Below, piece by piece: positions 49,851-60,800 of a stretch of DNA of 64,000 nt; position 1 is the first letter of the stretch, and each line of letters starts with the position of its first letter. The notes below the pieces were generated by a model that saw only the letters and a list, made by a program, of their open reading frames with translations, had not been told where the DNA came from and ran no database searches. Made by a program: the position numbers and the translations under genes. The DNA is from Temnothorax longispinosus (Eukaryota; Arthropoda; Insecta; Hymenoptera; Formicidae). Location of the stretch: the NCBI RefSeq assembly GCF_030848805.1, contig NC_092358.1, forward strand, positions 26,215,073 through 26,279,072, given 5' to 3'.

Positions 49851-52480
49851 TTTTGCTCCTACCAGTTTTCTTGCTACAGGCGCTGTTTCCACGAAAATTT
49901 CTTTCGTCACCGGCGCCATTTCAAAGACGCGACGATCGCGATTTCTGGCCGTCGCAGAGATCTAGCACGCCTAAAGACGCTTAGACCAGCGCGAACAACG
50001 CGGTTCAGTTCATTCCTTTTGGATTTCGGAGTAGTAAGGGGGGAACAGGAGGGGACGCGAGTCTTTCTCTCATGGCCGAAAATAATACCGAGAATGGGCC
50101 CTTTGGCGGTGACGGTTTCTGCATAGCGCCGGCGCCTATGTTTTTGCTATGTGTCCCGTTTCCTGCACGCCTTCTGTCTCCCTTTCGACGCCGCGAGTCC
50201 TTCCTACAGGCTAGAATATACCCTGCGCGGCATATGAACATTGACATACGCACGAATTTATGCACAAGTGTAAGATAAACACTTTCGCATGTCATCCACG
50301 GATCATTCCACTTTCGTCGAATGACAATACGTTTCAAACGCGAATGGATGGAAAGACATTTTTCTCTATTTTGTCTTGAGAAAATTCTTCTCTGCATAAA
50401 ATATGACAAAATTTTATGTTTAAAAGAAAGAATTGCTACTATAGATTTAGTTTCCTAGATATTGTTTCTTGAGTTGTATTTTCTTAATTCTGGGACTCTC
50501 TCTAAGAAACGTATTTTACATTATTATAGATCCATTTCTCAGAGAGCTGTCTTCGAACACGTGAATAGGGTTTCGCGCAAACTTCTCCTTCATGAGAAAC
50601 GCGTCGCGCTTACGCGACAAATTGTCGCGCGACCCTCTAGCGACCCTTCGATCGGGGTGTAAAAGGAGGAGGATACGACGAACCACGATATATTTCTGCT
50701 CGATAGCCTGAGAAGAAACAGGCTGCGAACAGTCCATCCATCGTGCGTCGTCTCGGCGTAGCGCGTCACAAAGCACGTTTTTTTTTTCGGAATTATCTGG
50801 ATAATATAATTATGGCTTGGCAGTTCTCTCTGTGGCGTTGCACGTGAACGGTGGAAACCCAAACGAGGTCCGACACGGGACTAAACTTGGAGAAGGTGTC
50901 CATCGGTAGACGCTAGTCGGTTATTATAATTATGGTTCGTGAGACGAGGAGCGAAGTCTCGTCCTTTGCGAAGAAAATGCGTAAAATTACAGGGTAGCAC
51001 GGCTTCTTTAACTTTGCGTACTACAATTTGGAAAATCGGTTGGAAACCAACTAGGTCTCGGCCGACCCTCGCCTTCCTCACAGGAAGTGGATATGACATG
51101 CTGTTGCACAAATGTACAATTTTTGTATCAAGATAATTCACACATACTTCCTCTTATACACTAAATAGTTATATCGCTTATTTCGGGCACATTGAAGATT
51201 TCAAAGAAAGGCAAAGAAATTCGTAAATCTCTTTTACAAAATGTATAAAATCTCTAAAATAAATATTAAAAAAAACTCTTTTTAGGTGTTTAAAGAAAGT
51301 TTCGAATTGACCGACAAAAATAGATTGCGCGACGACAGAACTTTTCATTAGCATTTTTTTTCCGCGTTTTCCCCTTCCTGTTGGGACGAAACCAGGACGA
51401 AATTAATAGTATCGGGTCACGGGGACGCGAGCAGGACACCGAGGAGACTCCAATCCTCTCCATGGGTCCTTAACGAGAAAATAAATGCCCGCCAATTTTT
51501 CACGAACGACAGCGGCACGCCCTTAAGCGAGACCACGCGGGGTAGATGAATTTTTAATTTCACGGCTCCAAGTTTTTCACCGGCAGGAAAAACCCGAAAA
51601 AGCCGGCCGTCGTCGTCACGGGACAAGATTACACGGCTTGCACTCCGACGCGAGATATTAATTCTTTCTTTCCACCCTTGTGTTTTTCGGCCATCCCGCG
51701 CCGTTCGTTACGCACGCTTAATACTTCGGGAAGAAAAAATAATATCACCGTATCATTTCTAGCAACGAATTTTATACTTTGTCAAATCTTATTTGGCACG
51801 ATTTTTAACGAGATCGCAGACACGATGATTAGAAGGCTGTTTTTTGTTTTATTGATTTGAATTTTTATGATCATGTGAATTTAAAGATGTGATTATAAAA
51901 CACGAAAGGTTCACATGCTCAAAAGAAGAGATGACATTTTACCGGAAATTTGACCGAGTTGCAACAGTTACGAGTATATGCAACGTCAAGAATCACGTTC
52001 TCGGAAGAAGTACCGCAGTATCCTTCCGGTTTATCGAGTGGGCATTCATTCTTACTGGCCGAGTATATTGGCCGTCCGACCAATGACTCAAGATCCAAAA
52101 GCTCGAGAAACGGATCTGGTACCGGTGTAGCAGACGTCAAATTGCGCGAACGCGGATGTTTGGAGCGTGCACGATTTAAAGACAAAAACGTCGGGATCCA
52201 CTGGAAGCAACGGTAGTTTAATGCTCAATGCACGCGCTACATACTGGATTTCAGCTTCCTTCACATATAGAACACGATTTGATTAGTGTCGTAATTTACA
52301 ATATTGAATCGAGCACATCTGTGCCGTATATTATGTTCTTTTAATGTAAAATTAATCTTCAACATAGTTACTTACTCACAGTATCAAAATATCAACCATA
52401 TAATTTTCGTGAAAATTTTCATGATGCATTTAATTTGCTTTTACGACGAAACAGGTCAGATGTTGTGAGAGACAGCTTAA
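49851..52480. other. Non-coding stretch
   Basis: No gene is recognised. 51140-51300, 51780-51900 and 52230-52440 are A+T-rich. Remaining parts are CpG-rich with overlapping short frames. No repeat or RNA gene was seen. Confidence 0.5.
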
Positions 52481-53664
52481 AGTGACGGGTCCGCAGTTAG
52501 GGCCCGTTTCTTCCCCCCCCCCCTTCCCTCCCTCCCGTCCACGAGAACCTCAAAATTTCGTGGCGCGCGTCTACGGACTGCTCGGCGCCCGCAAAACCGC
52601 AGAAACGACATGCTGGCCTTTTGTCGTGCCGCGGCTGTCTGCGCAACGAAACTAGAACCATTATTATTACGTCACGCGAGCGTGTTGCGCTGCGGTGCCG
52701 TTTTTATTGACGAGGAAGTCGCAGATGGCGAGACATTGTACGCACCTTTCAGGTATCCATGCACCGGAGGCGATCGTCGAACAATTTTTCGCGCCGAAAT
52801 CATCGCCTTCCGGATTCGAGAGCCAAATGGCTTCACTCGAGGGAAAAGAAATACCGAACCCGGAAGAAGCGTCACGCAGCCGCAATTGTTCGCCAGAAAG
52901 ATACTTCGAATTGTTTTATTTAGAACAGATGGAAAGAGGAAATACGAGCGCAATGAAGTATGAACCTAAGCCACGCGAAGAGTGACGACAGTTCCGGAGC
53001 AATCTGGCGCAAAACGATGGAGGCGTCTAGCCGGTGCCACTGACACTCTCGTATCGATCATCCTCGCGTCTCGTGAAATGGAAGTCTCTCATCGTGTACC
53101 GTGGTGGAAATCTCTTCAGCGAAAATTTTCGACTCCCAGGCATTTTTCCTCGTCGCAGAATCACGCTCTTTTTCGGTGACCTCCTCGCGGCCATCGATCA
53201 CTGACAATTTCTTTTGGGTTTCTTCCCAAGATCCTTGGCCCCTTTCTCTCGAGAACGGAGAAAACGGCTACGGTGAAAAAAAAAGCCCTGGCTGGCGGGA
53301 AAAGAGAAACGGAGATCACGGAGAGAAGAGAGAGAAGGAGGAAGAGATAAAGAAGGAGATAGTCCTGACCATGCCAAAGCACACAAGCTCCAGCGAGCCG
53401 TGAAACTCTCGTAAATTGTCGATTCATTAGCGGGGCTCGAAAAAAAGCTCCTCTCTGCGCGCTGCCTTTTTCGTGGCTCCACCCCCTTGGAATATCGAAT
53501 TAAACGGGCCGTGGCCAGGTTATACCTCGCTCGTTATACAACTATATATATATGTGCACGCGCTTACACGTGTGTGCGTCATCCATACGCGTGTATACGA
53601 CGGTCATTTGGCGACTACGCGACGAAAAATCTTCCCGGCGATTATAATGTCATTTGTGGACGAC

Positions 53665-53707
53665 GCGAGGCGAGGCGAGGCGAGGCGATGCAACGCGACG
53701 CGACGCG
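53665..53707. repeat. Pentamer satellite (GCGAS)n
   Basis: More than eight 5-bp units in constant phase. The first four are GCGAG, then two variant units, then GCGAC units. A second, inverted array of the same pentamer lies at 53868-53892. Confidence 0.92.
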
Positions 53708-53867
53708 CCGTCACGCCCCTTCCTCCACGGTTTTCCGCATGTGAACAACTCGTGAAACAACCGCTGCCGCTATCCCATTATGCGACAGGATGGAGACGCC
53801 GACGACGCTGCCAGGAAGTGCCGCGGACACGAGCGAAATCGTTTCGCGGATTCGCGATTTGCGGAAA

Positions 53868-53892
53868 CGTCGCCTCGCGTCGCGTCGCATCG
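53868..53892. repeat. Inverted copy of the pentamer satellite
   Basis: Reads as TCGCS units and so is the reverse complement of the array at 53665-53707. The segment 53686-53707 pairs with it almost fully, giving an inverted repeat with a loop of about 160 bases. Confidence 0.85.
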
Positions 53893-55045
53893 TCCGCGCC
53901 GAGGTGTTTGCATCCGTTACGCAGAAATCCAACTTGCGATTCTTTGCCGTCTGAGAAAATAACGTAAAACGCGAAATACGGCGTCGTGCTGCGTTCAAGC
54001 GTTCACTAAAATTCGACGCGACTAATTTCATCAACGCTCGCATGACAAAACGAAAAAAATAAAAAGAGGGACATCGCTTCAAGACCTACTGATTTTCAGC
54101 TCAATAACGCGAGGCGTATCGGATGCCCTCGATTAAACGTAATTCTCGGACTAATTGAATTCTCGTACCGCGAACAAAAAGGACGCGAAGGGAAAGGTGA
54201 AGGCAGGAAGGGCGAACGGGGGAAATGAAATGGGAGACGTTCGTTAAGAATCGCGCAGACCAGAATTTCACGGTCGGTATCTGCCGATGTCCCGACGAGA
54301 CCGGCGACCGGGCAACGAGGAGCGGGAGGCCATCGCGTATAAGCACCAGGCTCTTTCGAATCGGCGTACGGCCACGCATAGTTATTTTCACGACATCCGC
54401 GCGGCAAAAGAAGCGACTATTCGCCATGGTCCGGTGCGCGGCGATGACAGTGGTTCGGGTGAAATTGGTCACTATGTTGCCGCGACGAAGGCCGTTGCGG
54501 ATCGACCGCAGTTACGGTTAAGCAGCGTCCGCGCATAATTTCTATGGTTATCCGTTGTTCGTCCGTCCGTCGTGAAACCGTCGTCGTCGTCTTTCGCCGC
54601 TCCTCGATCTCGGGGTGTCTGCGGTTTCGCCGGCGCGGATTTCTGCGTTTTAATTCCGCGTCACGCGGAACATTGTCCCCACAGGTAGATTAAAAGAACG
54701 TAATGACGATAATAACGTACGACTAATTGAAAATTTTGTAATGGACTTCAGTGTTCTAACGGACGTAGAAGTAATTAGAAAGTATCCCTCTCTCGGCAAA
54801 AGCAATGTCAGTGTAATCTGTCTTATAACTGTATTTTAACTATTACCTTCTGTGTGTATTTTATTTAGAGATCCTCACAATACGAATGCTAACATGGTAA
54901 GAAGCCTGATGCGACGCGACTGCGACGTTTCGTGACGCGAATCGAACTAGAACCGATTCGCAATTAATTGATCGATCCGAACGAGGGCGAATATCAAAAC
55001 GACAACCAGGAGGCTTCTAGGACGCTTCATTAAACGATAGCGATC

Positions 55046-55067
55046 CTCTCTCTCTCTCTCTCTCTCT
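55046..55067. repeat. Perfect (CT)11 microsatellite
   Basis: Twenty-two bases of uninterrupted CT, followed by GGTGAGTT, which resembles a splice donor after a pyrimidine run. Confidence 0.95.
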
Positions 55068-55640
55068 GGTGAGTTATGACCATGAGACGATGATCGCGCT
55101 CGCGCACGATGCATTTACGTTGAACGCGATTAACGGCGCGTTAATTACTCCCTCGCACGTGACAAAAATACATCCGCATGTCTGTTCATTTAACGGCGTC
55201 AGCCGCACGAACGCGGCGGCGGATTCCGAGCGAAATCATCCCCGCGCGCGCGCTTCGGCGTGCGTTACGTCCCTCCCACCCCTCGTGCGTTTCCCGTTTC
55301 CCGTGAAAGCTAGCAGCCGGCCGACGTGGTAGGGGGTGCTTTAAAATGAAAAGGTAATGACTTGTGACCGGAGATGATTTCGAGTGGCCGCGTATCGGCC
55401 GGACAATGGTCATTGTTGGCCAACACGGTCACGCTTCGCAGGGGGATGATCGCCGGCGGCCGCGCGGGTGGCATGATTTATTTTTGGTCCGCTCTTAGCG
55501 CGCGCACGCCACCCGCGCACCATCGGCGCTAAACACAATCGACCCATCGTTCTGCCTCGATGGACTAACCGTCGTTACCGAAAATCGAGTGTCTACGTGA
55601 CGGACGGCTTTAATGCTCTTCGACTTCGACCGATCTGTCG

Positions 55641-56480
55641 TGTAACGCAAAAACAGCAATTACATGTTACGTAACATTGAAATATATTAAATAATTGCCG
55701 TTATTATGTCTTACGTGGAATATAATTTCTTCAAGTAACTGAAAAATAGAATTTAAAGAAAAAAAAAAGAAATAGAGGATTCTGCCGATTCTTTGTTCGC
55801 CCTTTTTTTAAATAGAATCTCACTGCACGCATCTGGCGATGGATAAGACTATAAATTATGCCCCGTCATAAAAGGTTCGCGTTATCCGCGATCTGCGATA
55901 TAGTTTTTGCGTTTGATTTATCTCTCCACTGGCCGCGGCGCGCCAGTCAACATCCCACGTATCACTTTCTACGATGTTAGCAACGAGGACACGGGTTCTA
56001 CTTCGCCGGCTTGATCAACATACACATTTTCGCATGTAATCGAAATCATGGATCGCAGCGAGAATGATCTCATCCGTAACAGGCGGTGTCGATCATCATA
56101 TTATGACTGTTACGTGTTTAATTAGATAATTGCGAAATAACATCAATAACGGGACGATCTACCTATTAATCTATTAATTTTAACCTGGGAGAAACTGTCT
56201 CGAAGCAAGTACTCGGTATTCGATTGAATGTTATGTCACATTGCATAATATACAAACTATTTGCGAAATACACGCTGACTCACTAAAATAATTTTATCTT
56301 TCTGATTATTTGTAAAAGTTACGTCTTTTAATATATTATTTTTATCATTATCATTGTGTGTATTTTATTTTTAAAGCAATTACTTTTTAGCTCTCTCCCT
56401 CTCTCTCTCAGCTAATATTTCAAGTATTTATCTCTCTTTACATTATTACCTATAAAATTTCAAATATACGCGAGTCGTGT
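55641..56480. other. A+T-rich non-coding block
   Basis: No gene and no open frame of at least 60 codons. CT-rich run at 56390-56410. Nothing else is seen. Confidence 0.6.
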
Positions 56481-57157
56481 CCTTTTGTGATCTCACCGGC
56501 TCAATTGGTAGGAACGCTATTACGTTTCGCCGTGTAACTGCTCGCGGGGTTGACAGACACTCGCGTGTAAACCTCTGGGAGAACTTGTCCCCCCGGTGCT
56601 CGAAGTAAATCTCCTATCTATCCTTCCAGTCGCGAATGTCGGAAAAAGAGGAGTCTGCATCTCGGTAAAGACGCTGCTGCTTCGTAGAGGGACCTTGTAA
56701 AGGGTTCACGGCGCGACGCTCGATCGCGTGATTTATGGGCCTCGCGGCGGACGGGACAGGACGGGCCCCGCCACCGGCCGATGAGAACCACTGTCATGGC
56801 GGAGACAAAAGGACCTCCCGATACCAAGTACGGACGGACTGTCTGTCGTCGCGCTGTCAGTGAGAGTCTGCACCGCCGTTTTGTATATCCCACGAGCCCC
56901 GGGAGAAGAGGAAGAGAGAAAGAAAGAGCGACGATCCGAGAGGAGATCCGAGACGAGAGGAGGAGAGAGCGAGATCGACGACTCGGAGGCGCCATCTTAG
57001 TCTGCATTCCATTGTTTTAGATGATTCATACGCGGGCCCGGCCCCGGAGGGCCTCCTAATTTATTAGTTTGAATATCGAGCGCAGCCAGCGGGAGGAGGA
57101 GTACTTGGAGGCGAGATGGAAAGGAGGGCGAGGGGAGAGGAGGTCAAGAAAGAGGAA

Positions 57158-57309
57158 GAGGAGAACGAAGAAGTCGGGCCAGAAGAACGACGAAGAGCGA
57201 GAGGAGGCTGCTAGCTGGGTGGCCGGGGACCGTCTCTTGTTTATACTCTTGCCCCCCCGCCTCCGGGGGCCCACCTCCTCTCTCTCTTCTTCTTTTCATC
57301 GTTCTCCTC
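57158..57309. repeat. Polypurine and polypyrimidine arms, partly complementary
   Basis: A purine-rich block (about 57088-57205) is followed by a pyrimidine-rich block (about 57265-57370). GAGGAGAACGA at 57158-57168 is the exact reverse complement of TCGTTCTCCTC at 57299-57309, and flanking bases also pair with mismatches. A (CCA)n run follows at 57321-57343. It could fold as a long imperfect hairpin; low complexity may explain much of the match. Confidence 0.7.
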
Positions 57310-57320
57310 ATCTTCTTTCT

Positions 57321-57343
57321 CCACCGCCACCACCACCACCACC
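57321..57343. repeat. (CCA)n trinucleotide repeat
   Basis: About seven CCA/CCG units, then CTC units. Creates a proline-run frame, not a supported gene. Confidence 0.9.
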
Positions 57344-58735
57344 TCCTCCTCATTTTCTCCTCCTTACTTCTTCCTTCGCAACAGACTTCGCTACAGGCCA
57401 CTCTCTCTTTTCAATTCAGGTGTCTAAACCTCGTTTATGACTAATCTGATGCTGACAGCGGAAACGTATTGCGTCGGTTAAACACACGTATACACATGCG
57501 CCGCGGTTATAAAGATATTACGCTACGATATAATTGTCGGAATACAATCGGCAGGAGAGATAAGATCGAGTGCATCGCTTCATAGATATACCTTAGACAT
57601 TTCGATTTTTTTCCTATTCGTAATTAAAGATGACGTAGTAACATAATCGACCCTAATCAGCGTTCGCCACCAGCCTACAGCGATTTTCCACGCCATGCAT
57701 CATAACTATCGTGTACTTCTTTTTGCTCCTGATTCGGAGTTTCGCTTTGCTTCCTTAGTCGCGGTCGATTGTCCCTTCCTCTCGATGATTCGAGCGTTAC
57801 AGAAGCGCATCACGTACTCCAGATGCGCCACGGTTCCTGCCGCGTTTGAATGACGCTCCTTTCTTAGAATTTAGCGAAAAAATTGTGCGCCGCGCATTGC
57901 ACTCAAAAAGAACGTCAAAATGTGGACATACCCTCAAATTGAATTGAGACTCTCATTCGCGAAGAGTAATTTGCGTTGCCATTAAACTTTTTTCTTTTCT
58001 TGTGAGGAGAAATTTTGACCATCTCTGGCCTCTTAGTATTTAAACTCTTAATCTGATTGTGAGACTCTACGAATAGAGTTGTAATGTCTAAACATGCATG
58101 TTCGCTTAATGGCATTCTTAAATTTTTCACGAACGAGTTTTAGTTATGCGCCGCGCGCGTAATTCTCAATAGAGAACTATATTTTACGCGTCGCGCGGAA
58201 CTTTTGAAGAATTCTGCGGAAGATGTCTTAAGAGGGCATCGGCCGACGAGAATGGAAATAAAATGCAGCAACATGCAACACGAGACGCTGTCAAACGATT
58301 TAGCCTCGTGGCACGTATCCCTTAGATACGCATCTTCCTGGGAACGTTTCTTTCTGTCGCGCCTAGAAAAAATCAGAAAAAGATTCGTGGTCGCGGACGA
58401 GAAAAAGGAGAAGGAGATGAAAGGCAAGCGGTCCCCCGCGCGAGAGAAGGAGCGAGACGGAGGGCGAATGAAGGGCGTATTGCGGCGAACGTAATATTCA
58501 TCTCGGGTCCACGTCGAGGTCAGCGAGGCCATCAGCAGACTGGAGATGAATGAAAACTAGGCCCGCGCGCCGCAAGAGAGAGAAAGAAAATAGTGGCAGA
58601 GGCGAAGCTGAATGGGGCCTCACGATAATGGGACTGACCGCTCGTAAACGCCTGCGTAAAAAGAAAAGGCGCGGACGAGAACGCTAATTCGGCGACAATG
58701 AGGCTTCTTTCTCGATAGGGGAGTCAAAAGTGCCA

Positions 58736-60800
58736 GATCATTATGCTTGCTAATATACTTAACAAATAAGCGCGTATCTCTCGTGATTAATTATTTAAGA
58801 TTAAATACAAACACATTTGTGGTAATAATAAATACGTTGAAGAGTTCCAATTCGGTCATACTACATATCAAATAATTATTTGTACCAAGTTATCGCAATT
58901 TTTTATATTATCATTTTACTACGTTGGTATATATTAATTTACCCTATTACATTAACTTACAAATTAAGTTGAATATTATTATAATATATTATATATTTTT
59001 CCAAAGCTTTGCGGAGCTTGCGCGGTGACAGATAGTCGATAGGTAACGGATACGATGGAAGACCTTTCGGCTGACTCGAGTTGTCGGCCATGTTTTTTCA
59101 TCGCCAGTTGGGGGATGCAGGTCTCGAGTGCATCGCTCTTTGGCGAACCTCTCAGCTTCCACCTCGTCTCCTAACGAGGGGTGCACTCTACTCTGACATT
59201 CTCTCTCTCTCTTTCTTTTGCTTACTCTCTTCCTCTCTCTTTAGCTCTTATTTCGCCTCTACCAGGCTGTCTCTCGAGGAACATGGTTGCCAAAGACCTG
59301 TCTCATTCCATTCTCTCTTTACTATTTTTACAAAACAAAGATGCTTACTTTATTCGTGTCTTTTGCCTCTAGCTAATTGTTAAATTCGAGAAACACGCAG
59401 CCTGAACACAATCTATTCTCCTTACTTATTGTATAGTGCAAGAAAAAGATGATTGACATTGTTGATTAATAGACAATAAGTATAGTTGATTAACACGTTT
59501 TAGATATTTCAAACTTAAGAATCGTGTGAACTTTTTCCATTATATGTCGAAATAAATGATCTTTTTCCGTGTGCTCACATTCGAAGTGGAATGAATCAGT
59601 AAAATATATCAAAAACTTTCTTTTAATTACCCTTTAACGAATCTTTTGCAATGTTTTGTCTACCTAACATCACCTGCAGACTAGACCGCGGATACTCGCC
59701 GCAAATCATGCTCCTCGATGAAATAACGACTCTCTAGTGGGGTTACATCTTCGCGGTTAATCCTCGGTGGCACGGCTCGGTGGCGAGCGTCGTTTATGGT
59801 CATTCGGGAGGAAGTATTGCCAATTAGTCAAGTCGGCCATCTCCGATAGTCCGGTATTGCGAACGGCGTCGCCGTTGGCAGTCCGCTCACGTAGATAGCA
59901 GAGTATCGTATCGTTCGTGCTCCGCTCTGCTCCGCTCCGCTACCGCGATAGGCGGAACGAAATCCGAAAACAACCGGTCGTGGTCACGACTACCCGACAA
60001 ATCCCATTGATTCTCTCTTCCTCTCGTCCCTCTATCGCCATTTCTCTCGCTTTCTCTCTCTCTCTCTCTCTCCTCGTCATCTTTCGTCTCTCTACCTTTC
60101 TCTCTACATACCGTACGCGAATGAACGCGACGTCCATCCGTCCATCCTTGTTCCGCAATCAAGCTGCGTAGGCCGGTCAGTTTGTTCTAATCAGTGCTGA
60201 CCGCGAGAGAGCGGGCTAACTCAATCAGCTAACGAACCTAGTTTTGCGCCGCCAAACTGACCAATCTCTACGTCAAACGTACCTCGAACGCAACCCTAAC
60301 CAGTGCAAACACTTACCTCCCGGCATATCGGAGGCCCGCGCCGCATCGGTACCACGATCACGTGAATGCTACCGCTAAGAAAGAATATATCGAGCTGACA
60401 ATAAACTATCTATGATTCCCTCTGAAAGAGATGCAAACCTGAAAATTCGGATAAACTCGTGAATACAGAGATACGATAGAATCCTATTATACTTTCGTGA
60501 AAAAATTCGCTCTCGGTGGGCGCAAATTTCATTAAATATATCTGCAAAATCTTTTCTTTTTCTAAACTAAACCATTGCTAGCCATTTTATTTTTTAAAAG
60601 ACGCCGGATATCGGGATATATACAATTTTCTAAGGTTTACGACTGGCTAGAAAAATCATTTTTCGCAAAATTTTTATTTTTGGTGTGATGCGTTCTTTAC
60701 TGTCTCAATTTCATCTTTTTTTTCTGTCTTATGTGCAATCTGTAGGATTCTCTTTGCGTACGAGGAATGATGTTCATGGCGGCACATCGAGCAATTTGCA
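58736..60800. other. Non-coding stretch, A+T-rich at both ends
   Basis: No gene is recognised. 58740-59000 and 59390-59660 and 60470-60740 are A+T-rich. 59200-59245 is CT-rich. 59700-60310 is CpG-rich. Nothing else could be supported. Confidence 0.55.
60053..60072. repeat. (TC)10 microsatellite
   Basis: Twenty bases of uninterrupted TC in a pyrimidine-rich region (60010-60110). Confidence 0.95.

Larger units (their letters stand above)
52490..55640. other. Non-coding CpG-rich stretch
   Basis: No gene is firmly recognised. It starts with a C11 homopolymer (52513-52523). 52610-52985 has three overlapping frames, one of which (ending at 52985) has a somewhat protein-like composition and is discussed as a finding. 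The pentamer satellite pair lies at 53665-53892. 54230-54660 and 55100-55560 are CpG-dense. 54690-54900 is A+T-rich. Confidence 0.5.
56490..58735. other. Non-coding stretch with purine/pyrimidine blocks
   Basis: No gene is recognised. 56580-57060 is CpG-dense, with a dense cluster of GAGAG motifs (56905-56970) and a YY1/Pho-like GCGCCATCTTAG at 56990-57001. 57088-57370 is the polypurine/polypyrimidine pair. 57430-57700 is mixed. The frames at 58140-58532 (minus) and 58204-58494 (plus) overlap each other and show no domain. Confidence 0.5.

Noticed and set aside
56497..56580. tRNA-like A box (GGCTCAATTGGTAGGAAC)
   Set aside because: The D-stem has a mismatch, there is no acceptor-stem partner downstream, and the later GGGGTTGACAGACAC is a poor B box.
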